From Bryobacteraceae bacterium (GTDB lineage Bacteria; Acidobacteriota; Terriglobia; Bryobacterales; Bryobacteraceae): DNA of 64,000 nucleotides. How positions within the stretch are numbered: position 1 is the first letter of the stretch; each line of letters opens with the position of its first letter. The stretch spans positions 62,001 through 126,000 of the forward strand of contig JAHDVK010000010.1 in the NCBI GenBank assembly GCA_023384675.1. The letters are read 5' to 3'. Position numbers and translations under genes: made by a program. Below the pieces are notes generated by a model. That model saw only the letters and a program-made list of their open reading frames with translations, had not been told where the DNA came from and ran no database searches. This document shows positions 1-8,924 of the stretch, one piece after another.

Positions 1-826
1 AATTGCCGTCGTGCGAGAGCAGCACCTGCCCCAGCCGCCCCTCGGTCTTCATCATCTGGACCAGCGCCCGGTGCCGCTCCACGTTTTCCGGCGCGATGCC
101 GTCGAAGCTCAACCACGCGCCCGCTCGCACCGCCTCGAGCAGCGCCCCCTCGTCCCGGCAGTTGTTCGCATGCACCCAGATCCACGCCTCCGGCTCCACC
201 CCTTCTTCGGCCAGAAGGGCGAGTTGCCGCCGCACCGCCTCCGGGTTATCCCCCGTATGCACCGCGATCGTCAACCCCGTCTGCCGGTGCGCGATGGCCG
301 CCGCCCGGATCATCTTTTCGTCCACCGGCTTCAATGGACCGCCGTCCACCCCGAGCTTGATAAAGCCCGGCCGGATGCCCGACGCGCCGATGCCGGCGTG
401 GAACTCCGCCACCCAGCGCGACGCGATCCGCCCCGCGGATTCGTCATTGACATGCGCCGGCACATACCGCCCCTCCGCCGCCCCGTAGTAGCCCGTGTTC
501 GTGATGATATGGACGCCCGTCCCCTCGGAGATCCGCTTCAGCAACTCCGGAGCACGCCCGAAATACTGCGTCGTGCAGTCCGCGATCGCGTTGGCGCCCA
601 GGTATTTCACGCTGTTGACGTAGCGCAGCACCTCGCGCAGCAGGCGCTGGGTGTCGTAGACCGGCGGATCGGCCGGATCAAGTCCAAAGTTGGAGAAAAG
701 GTGCTCGTGCGGCAGGCACACGCCAAGTTCGTCCGGACGGATCGCCCCCCGCACAGTCAGAATTCGGCCATTGGGAATGGAGAAGGCCGGCACGAGGCCG
801 GCCTGAAGAAAGGTGCGGCGGTTCAT
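1..826 (-). CDS. Phosphotriesterase-family metallohydrolase, C-terminus cut off
   Basis: About 275 residues are visible; the gene runs off the left edge. The product resembles the phosphotriesterase/PHP family of binuclear-metal TIM-barrel hydrolases. Visible family marks are the first metal motif PHEHLF near residue 40, a FIKLG stretch that should hold the carbamylated bridging lysine, AVHTGDN, VHANNC, and LSHDGN at the window edge, which should hold the last metal-binding aspartate. The N-terminus NRRTFLQAG is a good twin-arginine signal, so the enzyme is probably exported folded. It starts at ATG 826, 40 bases after the receptor gene ending at 867 on the same strand, so the two may be co-transcribed. 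Substrate is unknown: members of the family include lactonases and esterases, and phosphotriesterase activity should not be assumed. Confidence 0.85.
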   Translation of the reverse strand, partial: MNRRTFLQAGLVPAFSIPNGRILTVRGAIRPDELGVCLPHEHLFSNFGLDPADPPVYDTQRLLREVLRYVNSVKYLGANAIADCTTQYFGRAPELLKRISEGTGVHIITNTGYYGAAEGRYVPAHVNDESAGRIASRWVAEFHAGIGASGIRPGFIKLGVDGGPLKPVDEKMIRAAAIAHRQTGLTIAVHTGDNPEAVRRQLALLAEEGVEPEAWIWVHANNCRDEGALLEAVRAGAWLSFDGIAPENVERHRALVQMMKTEGRLGQVLLSHDGN

Positions 827-866
827 CACGTTGTGATGATACCGCCGCGCTGCGGTTGGTTACGCC

Positions 867-3800
867 TTAGAAGCGGTAGTACAGGCCGAACTGGATCACG
901 CGCCGGGCGGAAGCCGTTGACGTGATGCGGCCAAAGTTCGTCGAGTTGATGTTGCCGCCGTTGTAGTAGAACATCGGGGTGTTCGTGAAGTTGAACCACT
1001 CCGAGCGGAACTCCACGCGCTGCGTCTCGGTAATCGGGAACGTCTTCAGCACAGCGAGGTCTGTGTTGTAGAAGCGCGGCCCGGAGAAGTAGTTCCGCTG
1101 CAGCGTGCCCAGGTTGCCCGGGCCGGGGTTGTAGAAGACCTGCCCGTCGAATGGCGCGCGGCCGTCCGGTTGCACGCCGCGGGTGTCGGCGCCGATCACG
1201 TTGGCGTTCACGAAAAACGGCCCGTCCGGGGTCATCCGGAAGCCGAACACGTTCCCGTCCAACTGGTTCTTGTCCGCGAAGGCGATCGCCGTGTTCACAC
1301 CGGAACGCGCCGCGCGGTTCAACGTGCCGCGGCCCGACGTGATTGAGAACGGGTTGCCGGATTGCAGGGTCATGAAGCCCGAAATCGTCCAGCCGCCGAA
1401 GATTTGGTTCAGCACCGGGTTGGCGATCTCAAACCGCTGGCCGCGCCCGAATGGCAGGTCCCATACGCCGTTCAGCTTGAAGGCGTGGGTCAGATCGAAG
1501 GGAACGCGAGCGTATTCTATGCCGGGGTTGCGGATGTCCAGGAAAGGTTCAAACCGGGCCTGGCTTTCGCCCGCGGCGTCCGACATCACCTTCGAATAGG
1601 TGTAATTGGCCTGTACTTGCACGCCCGAACGGAAGGTCCGCCGGAAGTCCACCTGCAAGCCGTGATACGCCGTCGCCGAGTAGTTCGACATCATGTTTGT
1701 CGCCAGCGCGTTCCGGTTCGGGAAGAAGCTGAACGGGCCGTTCAGCCGGTTGGTCTGGTACACGCTCGCCAGGTTGCCCACTTCGCCGCGCTGAATGTTG
1801 CCGATAATTGTCGCATTCGTCAACAAGCCGCCCGAGGGCAACTGGTTGAAGAACGGCAGGGGCTGCGAACCGGCGATGTTCGGGTTGTAGATAGGCCGGA
1901 ACGCGCCCGTCGCCGCCAGTGAGCGCAGACCGTTTTCGTACGCCCGCATGAAGTCGTCGAAGTAGCCCGGCAGTTCGTCCGGCCGCACCAGCACCTGGTT
2001 GTAGTCGAACGCGCGGAACTGCTTCACCGCGCGGTTGCCCACGTAGCGCACATCCAGTACGCCTCTGGCGATCTCACGCTGCACGCCGAAGTTCCACTGC
2101 ATCACGTACGGGGTCCGCAGGTTCGGGTCCGGCATGCCGAACGCCGAACCCGGATCTGCCGCGAAGTTCTCCGCGAAAGTCCTAGGCACCTTGAACGCCG
2201 GCACCGGCACCCGGGTCGGATTCGAGGCCACCGACGTAAGGTTGGGCACCGTGATGTCCTGGAACAGGCCACGGTTGGTCAACACGTTGTTGTCCACCGA
2301 ACGGATGAAATCGTCGTTCGGAAACTGCGTCGAGAACCCGGCCCGGATCACCGTCTTGTTGTCGCCAAACGGCTGGTACGCAATACCCAGGTTCGGTCCG
2401 AAATTATTCAAATCCTTTCCGTACCAGGGCCGGTTCAGCACCGTGCCAGCGAAGTCGAGCACCCCGTTGGGGTTCGCGAGGGTCTGAATGACGTTCCCGT
2501 TTTCCAGCCGCGGAAGCAGGATCAGGCCATCCTTCTCGGTCACCCGGGAGTAGGTCTCCCAGCGAACGCCCATCGTCAGCGTCAGCTTCCGGCTCACCCG
2601 CCAGGTGTCATTGAAGTACAGGGAGATGTTGTTCATGCGCAGACGGCGCGCCTGGGTGGCCCCGTCCACGAAGCCCGAATCAATCCCCGTGATGTTAAAG
2701 CGCTGACTCACGGATGACAGGAAGCCCGCGTGGAGCGACAACAACCCGTTCGCGATACCCACGTCCGTCGCCCGCAGGCCCGGCACGTTCGAGCCGTCCA
2801 GCCCGTTCGGGTTCGCCGCCGAAATGCCCATTGCATACTCCGGGAGATTCAGTGCGTCGTTGAAGGGATCCGCATTGATCTTCTGGAACTGCACCCCGAA
2901 GGCCATGCTGTGCTTGCCTTTGAAGTAGCTCGAATTGTTCTGGAAGTTGTAGGTGTCAGTGTAGCGCCCCTGCGCACGGAACGTGTTGATTGGATTCGAG
3001 ACCAATGGCAACAAGAAGATGGCGTTGCCGAAATTCTCATCCGTCAGGAACACGCCCGGCGTCAGATTGAAACCGCCACGCAACTCGTTGGTGAAGGATC
3101 CACTCGGCGAGAACCGCCAAGTACCCTGCGTCATGCGGGTCGCGCCATCGTTCTTTACTTTGGGCGCGGTTGAAAAATTGTTTGCCAAATCAGGCCGGTC
3201 CACGATGTCGCGGTTCCACAGCAAAGTCCAGGCAAACACGTTCTTCGTGTTCGCCACATAATCCACCTTGGCGGTGATGTTATCGCGAGTGCGATTGTTC
3301 TGGATGTTGAACTGGTAGCCGCCGGTGTTCAGGCCATCGCCGATATCGTCCCGGTTGATGTTCTCGGGACCCGGAATCATGCCAATCAGTGCTCGTGTCC
3401 GCGGGTCGGCATTCACCCCAACGGTCGTCAGCGGATTGATCGTCCGAACATTCCCCGCCGTATCCCGGTACGTCAGAATTCCATTCCGCGCGTCGGGCCG
3501 CAGAATCGTCCGCGTCGCGTTCGACTGCTGCCGCAGCCGGAATAGTTCATAGTTTCCATAGAAGAACAACTTGTCCTTCACCACCGGGCCGCCCAGCGCG
3601 CCGCCGGTTTGATTCTGGTTGAGGAACGGCCGGGGCGTATTGTTCTGGTTGCCAAACCAAGTGTTCGCCGAAGCGATGTTGTTCCGGTTAAACCAATAGA
3701 GCGAGCCGCGATACGCATTCGTGCCCGAAGGCGTCACGAACTTCACCTGCGAAGCCCCGCCGCCATCGGCGGCGCTGGTGTTCGATGACGCCACCGTCAT

Positions 3801-4436
3801 CTCCGCCACCTGATCCAACAACAGCAGGTTCGGCAGAAAGTCCAGCGCGTTCGTCCGGATGAAATTGTCCTGAATATTCACGCCGTCAATCGTCACGTTC
3901 GTGAACGAAGGCCGCATCCCGTTGATCGATGTGTTCGACCGGTTGTTCGAGTTCACCCCCGCCTGGGTCGTGATCAGCGCCAGCGGCGAACGGTTTAACT
4001 GTGGCAGGCGCCGGATCTGTTCGTTCGTAATCGAGGTCGCAATCTCCGCGTTCGAGGTCTGCACGCCCTGCACTTCGGCGGTCACTTCCACCACCTCGGC
4101 CTGCGTGCTCACTTCCAGCGTAATCGGCGGCATCGACAGCGTCAGACCCGCGTCCACCTTGATCCCGCGAATGATCTGCTTCTGAAACCCTTTGGACTCG
4201 AAGGAAAGATCATAGAAGATCGGGCGGACGCCAACAAATTGAAAAAGCCCTTCCTGGTTCGTTTCCCGTATTGCCACAGGCGAGGTACCCCCCTGAACAA
4301 ACAGTTGTATGTTCGTTCCGGGAATCGCTGCGCCGGAAGCATCGAGCACCAGGCCGGAGATCTGGCCCGTGCTTTGAGCGGACAGCACGCTAACAGTCAG
4401 AGCGGCTGCCAATACCAACCATAAACTGAGCTTCAT
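867..4436 (-). CDS. Oar-like TonB-dependent receptor with carboxypeptidase-regulatory domain
   Basis: A 1189-residue outer-membrane protein. It has a signal peptide (residues 1-20, ending SVLSAQ), a carboxypeptidase-regulatory-like beta-sandwich (about 25-105, starting GQISGLVLDASGAAIPG), a plug-like region with LPQLNRSPLALI and the INGMRPSFTNVTIDGVNIQD stretch, then a long Asn/Phe/Tyr-rich beta barrel ending in an aromatic residue (LYYRF), as expected for a BAM-recognised outer-membrane protein. Large families of such Oar/SusC-like proteins are characteristic of Acidobacteriota. The ATG at 4436 is preferred over the upstream in-frame start at 4490, because GGGGAG lies just before it and the signal peptide begins there. 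Ligand is unknown; a carbohydrate or peptide is an inference from the family. It precedes the phosphotriesterase-like gene on the same strand. Confidence 0.9.
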   Translation of the reverse strand: MKLSLWLVLAAALTVSVLSAQSTGQISGLVLDASGAAIPGTNIQLFVQGGTSPVAIRETNQEGLFQFVGVRPIFYDLSFESKGFQKQIIRGIKVDAGLTLSMPPITLEVSTQAEVVEVTAEVQGVQTSNAEIATSITNEQIRRLPQLNRSPLALITTQAGVNSNNRSNTSINGMRPSFTNVTIDGVNIQDNFIRTNALDFLPNLLLLDQVAEMTVASSNTSAADGGGASQVKFVTPSGTNAYRGSLYWFNRNNIASANTWFGNQNNTPRPFLNQNQTGGALGGPVVKDKLFFYGNYELFRLRQQSNATRTILRPDARNGILTYRDTAGNVRTINPLTTVGVNADPRTRALIGMIPGPENINRDDIGDGLNTGGYQFNIQNNRTRDNITAKVDYVANTKNVFAWTLLWNRDIVDRPDLANNFSTAPKVKNDGATRMTQGTWRFSPSGSFTNELRGGFNLTPGVFLTDENFGNAIFLLPLVSNPINTFRAQGRYTDTYNFQNNSSYFKGKHSMAFGVQFQKINADPFNDALNLPEYAMGISAANPNGLDGSNVPGLRATDVGIANGLLSLHAGFLSSVSQRFNITGIDSGFVDGATQARRLRMNNISLYFNDTWRVSRKLTLTMGVRWETYSRVTEKDGLILLPRLENGNVIQTLANPNGVLDFAGTVLNRPWYGKDLNNFGPNLGIAYQPFGDNKTVIRAGFSTQFPNDDFIRSVDNNVLTNRGLFQDITVPNLTSVASNPTRVPVPAFKVPRTFAENFAADPGSAFGMPDPNLRTPYVMQWNFGVQREIARGVLDVRYVGNRAVKQFRAFDYNQVLVRPDELPGYFDDFMRAYENGLRSLAATGAFRPIYNPNIAGSQPLPFFNQLPSGGLLTNATIIGNIQRGEVGNLASVYQTNRLNGPFSFFPNRNALATNMMSNYSATAYHGLQVDFRRTFRSGVQVQANYTYSKVMSDAAGESQARFEPFLDIRNPGIEYARVPFDLTHAFKLNGVWDLPFGRGQRFEIANPVLNQIFGGWTISGFMTLQSGNPFSITSGRGTLNRAARSGVNTAIAFADKNQLDGNVFGFRMTPDGPFFVNANVIGADTRGVQPDGRAPFDGQVFYNPGPGNLGTLQRNYFSGPRFYNTDLAVLKTFPITETQRVEFRSEWFNFTNTPMFYYNGGNINSTNFGRITSTASARRVIQFGLYYRF

Positions 4437-4615
4437 TGAAGAACTCCCCAAAAGCAGTTCGGACCGCGGTCCCGTTACAGATGTGAACACGTTCCGTAAT
4501 GCGAATTTACCACAAGATAGCTCAAGATGAATCGCAAAGTTGCAGTTTCTCTACTCCGAAATGGGTATTCCGGCGCACTACCCGCGCCTGCTCCCCAACC
4601 GCTACAATCGAAACA

Positions 4616-5530
4616 ATGTCCCTTGTTATCGTCGGTTCCGTCGCCTACGACGGCCTCCAGACCCCCGCCGGCAAAGTGGATCGCGCCCTCGGCGGCGCCG
4701 CCACCTATATCGCCCTGGCCTCCTCCTACTTCGTCCCCTCCTCCATCGTCGCTGTAGTAGGTGACGATTTCGATCAGCAGGACTATAACTTCCTCGCTTC
4801 CCGCAACATCGGGCTCGAAGGCCTCGAACGCGTCCCCGGCAAAACCTTCTTCTGGGCCGGCGTCTACAGCGACGACATGAACGACCGCACCACCCTCACC
4901 ACCGAACTCAACGTCTTCGCGGACTTCAACCCCAAACTCCCCGCCGCGTACCGCGCCCGCCCCTACCTCATGCTCGGCAACATCCAGCCCGCCCTCCAGC
5001 GCTCCGTCCGGGCCCAGATGAACGCGCCGCGTCTCGCCGGCGGCGACACGATGAACTTCTGGATCAACGACTTCCGCGCCGAACTGCTCGAAACCCTCAA
5101 GGACTGGGACTTCCTCCTCATTAACGACTCCGAAGCCCGCCTGCTCTCCGGCGAATCCAACCTCAAGCGCGCCGCCGCCGCCATCCGCGCCCTCGGCCCC
5201 CGCATCCTGGTGATCAAACGCGGCGAGTTCGGCGCCACGCTCTTCCACGACGGCGGCTCCTTCTCCGTTCCCGGCTATCTGCTTGATTCCTTGAAAGATC
5301 CCACCGGCGCCGGCGACTGCTTCGCTGGCGGCTTCATCGGCTACCTCGCCTCCAGGGGCGTGTCCCTCGACGCCGCTGCCCCCGCCGCCGAACTCGCCCG
5401 CGCCGTCGTCTATGGCTCCGTCATGGGCAGCTTCTGCTGCGAAGCCTTCGGCGTGGACCGCTTCCGTACCCTCACCCGCGACGAAATCGATGCCCGCTTC
5501 GCCGAATTCCAGCAGTTCACGGCGTTCTAG
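4616..5530 (+). CDS. PfkB/ribokinase-family sugar kinase
   Basis: A 304-residue cytoplasmic kinase. The N-terminal region has the GG-containing substrate motif (ALGGAATYIALA) and the C-terminal signature DPTGAGDCFAGGF, which carries the anion hole and the catalytic aspartate. NDSEARLL and IKRGEFG are further PfkB marks. The family phosphorylates sugars or nucleosides using ATP; the substrate cannot be read from sequence. ATG 4616 is preferred over an in-frame start at 4499, because the MSLVIVGSVAYD stretch is the normal beginning of this fold. The next gene starts inside its 3' end (40-base overlap), suggesting coupled expression. It is divergent from the receptor gene. Confidence 0.88.
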   Translation: MSLVIVGSVAYDGLQTPAGKVDRALGGAATYIALASSYFVPSSIVAVVGDDFDQQDYNFLASRNIGLEGLERVPGKTFFWAGVYSDDMNDRTTLTTELNVFADFNPKLPAAYRARPYLMLGNIQPALQRSVRAQMNAPRLAGGDTMNFWINDFRAELLETLKDWDFLLINDSEARLLSGESNLKRAAAAIRALGPRILVIKRGEFGATLFHDGGSFSVPGYLLDSLKDPTGAGDCFAGGFIGYLASRGVSLDAAAPAAELARAVVYGSVMGSFCCEAFGVDRFRTLTRDEIDARFAEFQQFTAF

Positions 5531-7085
5531 CGTCTGGCTCCACGCCCTCGCCGCCCTCGTGCTGCTCGGCGCGCTCTCCGCCACCGCCTTGCACTACGTC
5601 CACGACCAGGGCTGGACCCTCTGGTACGGCGACGCCGAAGCCCACCTGAACATCGCCCGCCGCATCACCGATGCCCGCGAACCCGGCTACGAACAGATCG
5701 GAACCGTCTGGCTGCCCCTGCCCCACCTGCTTAGCGCGCCGCTCGCCCGCGACGATGAACGGTGGCAGGACGGCCGCGCCGGTGCGATTCCCGCCGCTGC
5801 GGGTTTCGTGCTCGGCGGTTTATTCCTGTTCCTGGCGATCCGGCTTGTTTTCAATAACGTGTGGGCTGCCTGGACCGCGCTGGGGGCGTACGCGCTCAAC
5901 CCCAACCTGCTCTACCTGCAAAGCGCGCCCATGACCGAACCGCTGTTCTTTGCGTGTTTTTTCGGGACGTTCTGGCTGCTTTTCCGCTATCGCGAGCGCC
6001 CCCACTGGGCGAACGCCGCCGGCGCGGGCCTGTTTGCGCTGCTCGGCGCGCTCACCCGCTACGATGGCTGGTTCGTGCTGCCGTTTTTCGCGTTTTTCGT
6101 GCTTTTTTGCGTCAAAAACCGGTCCTGGAAGCATGTTTTTGCCTTCTCCTGCATCGCCGCCCTCGGCCCGCTCTGGTGGCTCGCCCACAACCAGGTCATT
6201 TACTCGAACGTCCTCGAGTTCTACAACGGCCACTGGTCCGCCAAAGCGATATATCAGCGGGCGCTCGACGGCGGCATGGCGCCGTATCCCGGCGATCACG
6301 ACTTACTCAAGGCCGCACAATACTTTATGGCCGCGGCGCGGCTCTGCCTCGGCTCGGCGCTGTTCTGGGTGGGATTGATCGGGGCGGCGGCGGCGGCGTG
6401 GCTGCGGGCATGGTGGGCGCTGGGGCTATGTCTTGTGCTGCCAGTGTTTTACGTGCTCAGCCTGTACTCTTCGGGCACCCCCATCTTCGTGCCGCACTTG
6501 TGGCCGAACAGCTACTACAACACCCGCTACGGCTTGAATCTGTTGCCTTTAGCCGCGCTGGGCAGCGCGGCGCTGGTGACGCTCGCGCCGAAGCGCTTCC
6601 GGTGGGCTTCCGCAGCCGTTTTTTTGGCGATTTTTGCGTCATTTTGGGCCATAAAACCCTCTCCGGAACGCGTTATTTGCTGGAAAGAATCGCAGGTGAA
6701 CTCCGAGCACCGCCGCTTCTGGACCGCCGAAGCCGCCGCCTACCTCGGCCCGCGCTACAAGCCCGGCGCGGGCATCTTTATGATGTTCGGCGACTTAACC
6801 GGCATCCTCCGCGCGGCGGGCATCCCGCTGCGCGAGTCCTTCCACGAATCCGACCGCCCCCCCTGGATGGCAGCCGCGGCGCGCCCCGAATTGTTTTTGC
6901 GCGAGGAATGGGCCATATCCTTCTCGGGCGATGCGGTTTCGCGAACGATGCACCGGCTGGGGCGGGGTTCGCCGCGGTATCAATGTGTGAGAATGATCAG
7001 CACCAAGGGATCACCCGTGGTCGAGATCTGGAGGCGTATCAATGACCCGGATACCATTCACCAAAGCGCATGGCGCGCGCAATGA
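5490..7085 (+). CDS. GT39-like multi-pass membrane glycosyltransferase
   Basis: About 531 residues with roughly ten hydrophobic helices. The first periplasmic loop carries WYGDAEAHLNIARR, and a later segment has SAPMTEPLFF, both typical of ArnT/PMT-like enzymes that move a sugar from a polyprenyl-phosphate donor in the membrane. A soluble C-terminal tail follows (about 410-530). Start ATG 5490 lies within the end of the kinase gene and there is no strong ribosome-binding site; a start further downstream is not offered by any ATG before the first helix. The 3' end overlaps dapF by 44 bases in another frame. Acceptor and sugar are unknown. Confidence 0.75.
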   Translation: MPASPNSSSSRRSSVWLHALAALVLLGALSATALHYVHDQGWTLWYGDAEAHLNIARRITDAREPGYEQIGTVWLPLPHLLSAPLARDDERWQDGRAGAIPAAAGFVLGGLFLFLAIRLVFNNVWAAWTALGAYALNPNLLYLQSAPMTEPLFFACFFGTFWLLFRYRERPHWANAAGAGLFALLGALTRYDGWFVLPFFAFFVLFCVKNRSWKHVFAFSCIAALGPLWWLAHNQVIYSNVLEFYNGHWSAKAIYQRALDGGMAPYPGDHDLLKAAQYFMAAARLCLGSALFWVGLIGAAAAAWLRAWWALGLCLVLPVFYVLSLYSSGTPIFVPHLWPNSYYNTRYGLNLLPLAALGSAALVTLAPKRFRWASAAVFLAIFASFWAIKPSPERVICWKESQVNSEHRRFWTAEAAAYLGPRYKPGAGIFMMFGDLTGILRAAGIPLRESFHESDRPPWMAAAARPELFLREEWAISFSGDAVSRTMHRLGRGSPRYQCVRMISTKGSPVVEIWRRINDPDTIHQSAWRAQ

Positions 7086-7839
7086 CTTTCTTCTGACCTG
7101 GGCGCACGAGGCCCCGCAATCGAACCTGCGGGCGGCAGCCATCGCCATCATGGACCGCCATGCGGGTGTGGGCGCCGACGGCTGGCTGCTCGTCAGCCCG
7201 CCGCGCGAACCGGAACCCGCGTCCATCCGCTTGTTCAACCCCGACGGCGGCGAAGTGGAGATCTCCGGCAACGGCACGCGCTGCGCCGCGGCGTTTCTCG
7301 CCGATTCCGGCCACACGGCTGAGCAAGTGCAGATCCGCACCGGCGCGGGGGTCAAGGATCTGAGGCTGCTCGAGCGCGGCGGCCTGCGCTTTCAGTTCGA
7401 GATGGACATGGGCGAGGTGCAGTGCGTCGCGCTCACACACACGCTGATTCTGCGCGGCGGCGCGCGCGAGGCCACGCTGCTTGACGCCGGCAATCCGCAG
7501 TGCGCGCTGTTCGTGGAGGACTTCGAGTTCGACTGGAAGTCGCTCGGCGCGGAGATCGAAGTCCATCCCGACTTTCCGAACCGGACCAACGTGAGCTTTG
7601 TCCGCGTGGTGGACCGCCGCACGCTGGATGTGCGCTTCTTCGAACGCGGCGCGGGCTTCACGATGAGTTCGGGGACCGGCTCGACAGGGGCCTTCGCAGC
7701 GGCCCGCGCGCGGGCGCTCGTGGATGACGAAGTGACGGTACGGACCCTGGCCGGGGACCTGGCGCTGCGGTATGAAAACGGCCACATTCTGCTGCAAGGC
7801 CCGGCGGAGATCGTGGCGGGCGGCGAGTTTTATCTGTAG
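7042..7839 (+). CDS. dapF: Diaminopimelate epimerase-like protein, second active-site Cys replaced by Ser
   Basis: A 265-residue protein with the DapF fold: FTKAHGARNDF at the start, the first half-site ISGNGTRCAA with its catalytic cysteine, NVSFV in the middle, and FERGAG before the second half-site. DapF interconverts LL- and meso-diaminopimelate for lysine and peptidoglycan, using two cysteines as acid and base. Here the expected ACGTGAC-like second motif reads MSSGTGST, so the second catalytic cysteine appears to be serine. The protein may still be an epimerase of altered activity, or act on another amino acid. It overlaps the upstream membrane-protein gene by 44 bases. No other dapF is in this window. 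Confidence 0.82.
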   Translation: MTRIPFTKAHGARNDFLLTWAHEAPQSNLRAAAIAIMDRHAGVGADGWLLVSPPREPEPASIRLFNPDGGEVEISGNGTRCAAAFLADSGHTAEQVQIRTGAGVKDLRLLERGGLRFQFEMDMGEVQCVALTHTLILRGGAREATLLDAGNPQCALFVEDFEFDWKSLGAEIEVHPDFPNRTNVSFVRVVDRRTLDVRFFERGAGFTMSSGTGSTGAFAAARARALVDDEVTVRTLAGDLALRYENGHILLQGPAEIVAGGEFYL

Positions 7840-7882
7840 CGGGGAAGTCCGTTGACAACAGAGCAGGCCGGGTGAAAGCCAG

Positions 7883-8533
7883 CTATTCGGTGAGGTGGTG
7901 CTGGATGGCGAACTTCACGAGGCCGGCGACATCGTGGATATCGAGTTTACGCATGAGGCTTGAGCGGTAGGTATCCACGGTCTTGGGGCTGAGGTTGAGG
8001 CGTGCGGCGATCTCTTTCGCGCGAATCCCCTCGACGAGTAGAGAGAACACCTGGTGTTCGCGGGCGCTGAGGGTGTCGAGTGGCTGCCTTGAAGACCGCG
8101 GCCCATCGGACTGGAACAGTTGATGGACGTCGATACCCGGGGAGACGTAGATGCCGCCCGCGGCCATGCGTTCGAGCCCTTCGAGCATGGGCTCGGCCGG
8201 GTCGGACCGGAGGAAGATGCCGCGGGCTTGGGCGCGCAGGATTTCCAGGAAGGTCTTGCGGTCATGGCGGAGGGTGAGAATACCGGCGCGGGTGGGTAAC
8301 TGGCTGTCTTCGATGCGGCGTGCAATTTCGAGAACATGCAGGCCATGGAGGGCGAGATCGAGAAGAGCGAGATCGGGCTGCTGTTCGCGCAGCCGGGCCC
8401 AAGCCGCCTCGCCATCGGCGGCCTGGGCCACGACGCGGAAGCGTCCGGATGTCTCGCAGAGGCAGGCCACGCCTTCCCGGATGAGAGCGAACTCATCGGC
8501 CACGAGCAAAGTGAGCGGAGCGGCATCCGCCAT
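7883..8533 (-). CDS. NarL/LuxR-type response regulator
   Basis: A 216-residue two-domain regulator. The receiver domain (about 7-125) has the acidic pair D13-E14 and the probable phosphoacceptor D59 in LALLDLALHG; the usual conserved lysine near the end of the domain reads as arginine (IFLRSD). The C-terminal GerE-type helix-turn-helix (about 152-216) contains LSAREHQVFSLL, IAARLNLSPKTVDTYRS and LMRKL. No cognate kinase is beside it. It lies 29 bases downstream of the STAS gene on the same strand, so it may belong to one regulatory operon with the anti-sigma genes. Lysine-to-arginine change may alter phospho-signalling; that is inference. Confidence 0.9.
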   Translation of the reverse strand: MADAAPLTLLVADEFALIREGVACLCETSGRFRVVAQAADGEAAWARLREQQPDLALLDLALHGLHVLEIARRIEDSQLPTRAGILTLRHDRKTFLEILRAQARGIFLRSDPAEPMLEGLERMAAGGIYVSPGIDVHQLFQSDGPRSSRQPLDTLSAREHQVFSLLVEGIRAKEIAARLNLSPKTVDTYRSSLMRKLDIHDVAGLVKFAIQHHLTE

Positions 8534-8562
8534 GGACAGGATCCCGGGCGACGGCCTCCGCG

Positions 8563-8910
8563 CTAGTCCTGGAAGCTGGACAGCGCGACGGCCTCGTCGT
8601 CGAACACCTCGAAGACGGTGTAGAGTTTGGTGATCTGCAACAGGTCCTGCACGCGTTTGGTGAGGTTGAGCAGTTTCAGCTGGCCGCCGGCGTTCGAGAC
8701 GCTGGTGAAGCCGGAGACCATTTCACCGATGCCCGAGCTGTCGATGTAGCTGATCTCGGCGAGGTTCAGCAGGATTTTTTTCTGGCCCTTGGCGACCAAG
8801 TCCTTGACCGCCTCCCGGAACGCCGTAGAACCCTCGCCGAGGGTGATGCGTCCGGCGGCGTCGATCACAGTCACGTCCCCGATTTGCCGGGATGACATTT
8901 TCACGCTCAT
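8563..8910 (-). CDS. STAS-domain anti-sigma factor antagonist
   Basis: A 115-residue single STAS domain similar to SpoIIAA/RsbV. The motif YIDSSGIGEM (residues 55-64) holds the serine that is phosphorylated by the partner kinase in this family. In the unphosphorylated state such proteins bind the anti-sigma factor and free the sigma factor. Its natural partner is the ATPase-domain protein encoded just upstream (8925 onwards, a 14-base gap). The strand, spacing and family pairing make a partner-switching module likely; the target sigma factor is not evident here. Confidence 0.9.
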   Translation of the reverse strand: MSVKMSSRQIGDVTVIDAAGRITLGEGSTAFREAVKDLVAKGQKKILLNLAEISYIDSSGIGEMVSGFTSVSNAGGQLKLLNLTKRVQDLLQITKLYTVFEVFDDEAVALSSFQD

Positions 8911-8924
8911 GCGTTAACTACCTC

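Noticed and set aside
4475-5584. Long minus-strand reading frame rich in Gly, Glu and Ala opposite the PfkB kinase gene
   Set aside because: It is the antisense shadow of a well-supported kinase; its composition follows from the codon bias of the true gene and it has no recognisable domain.
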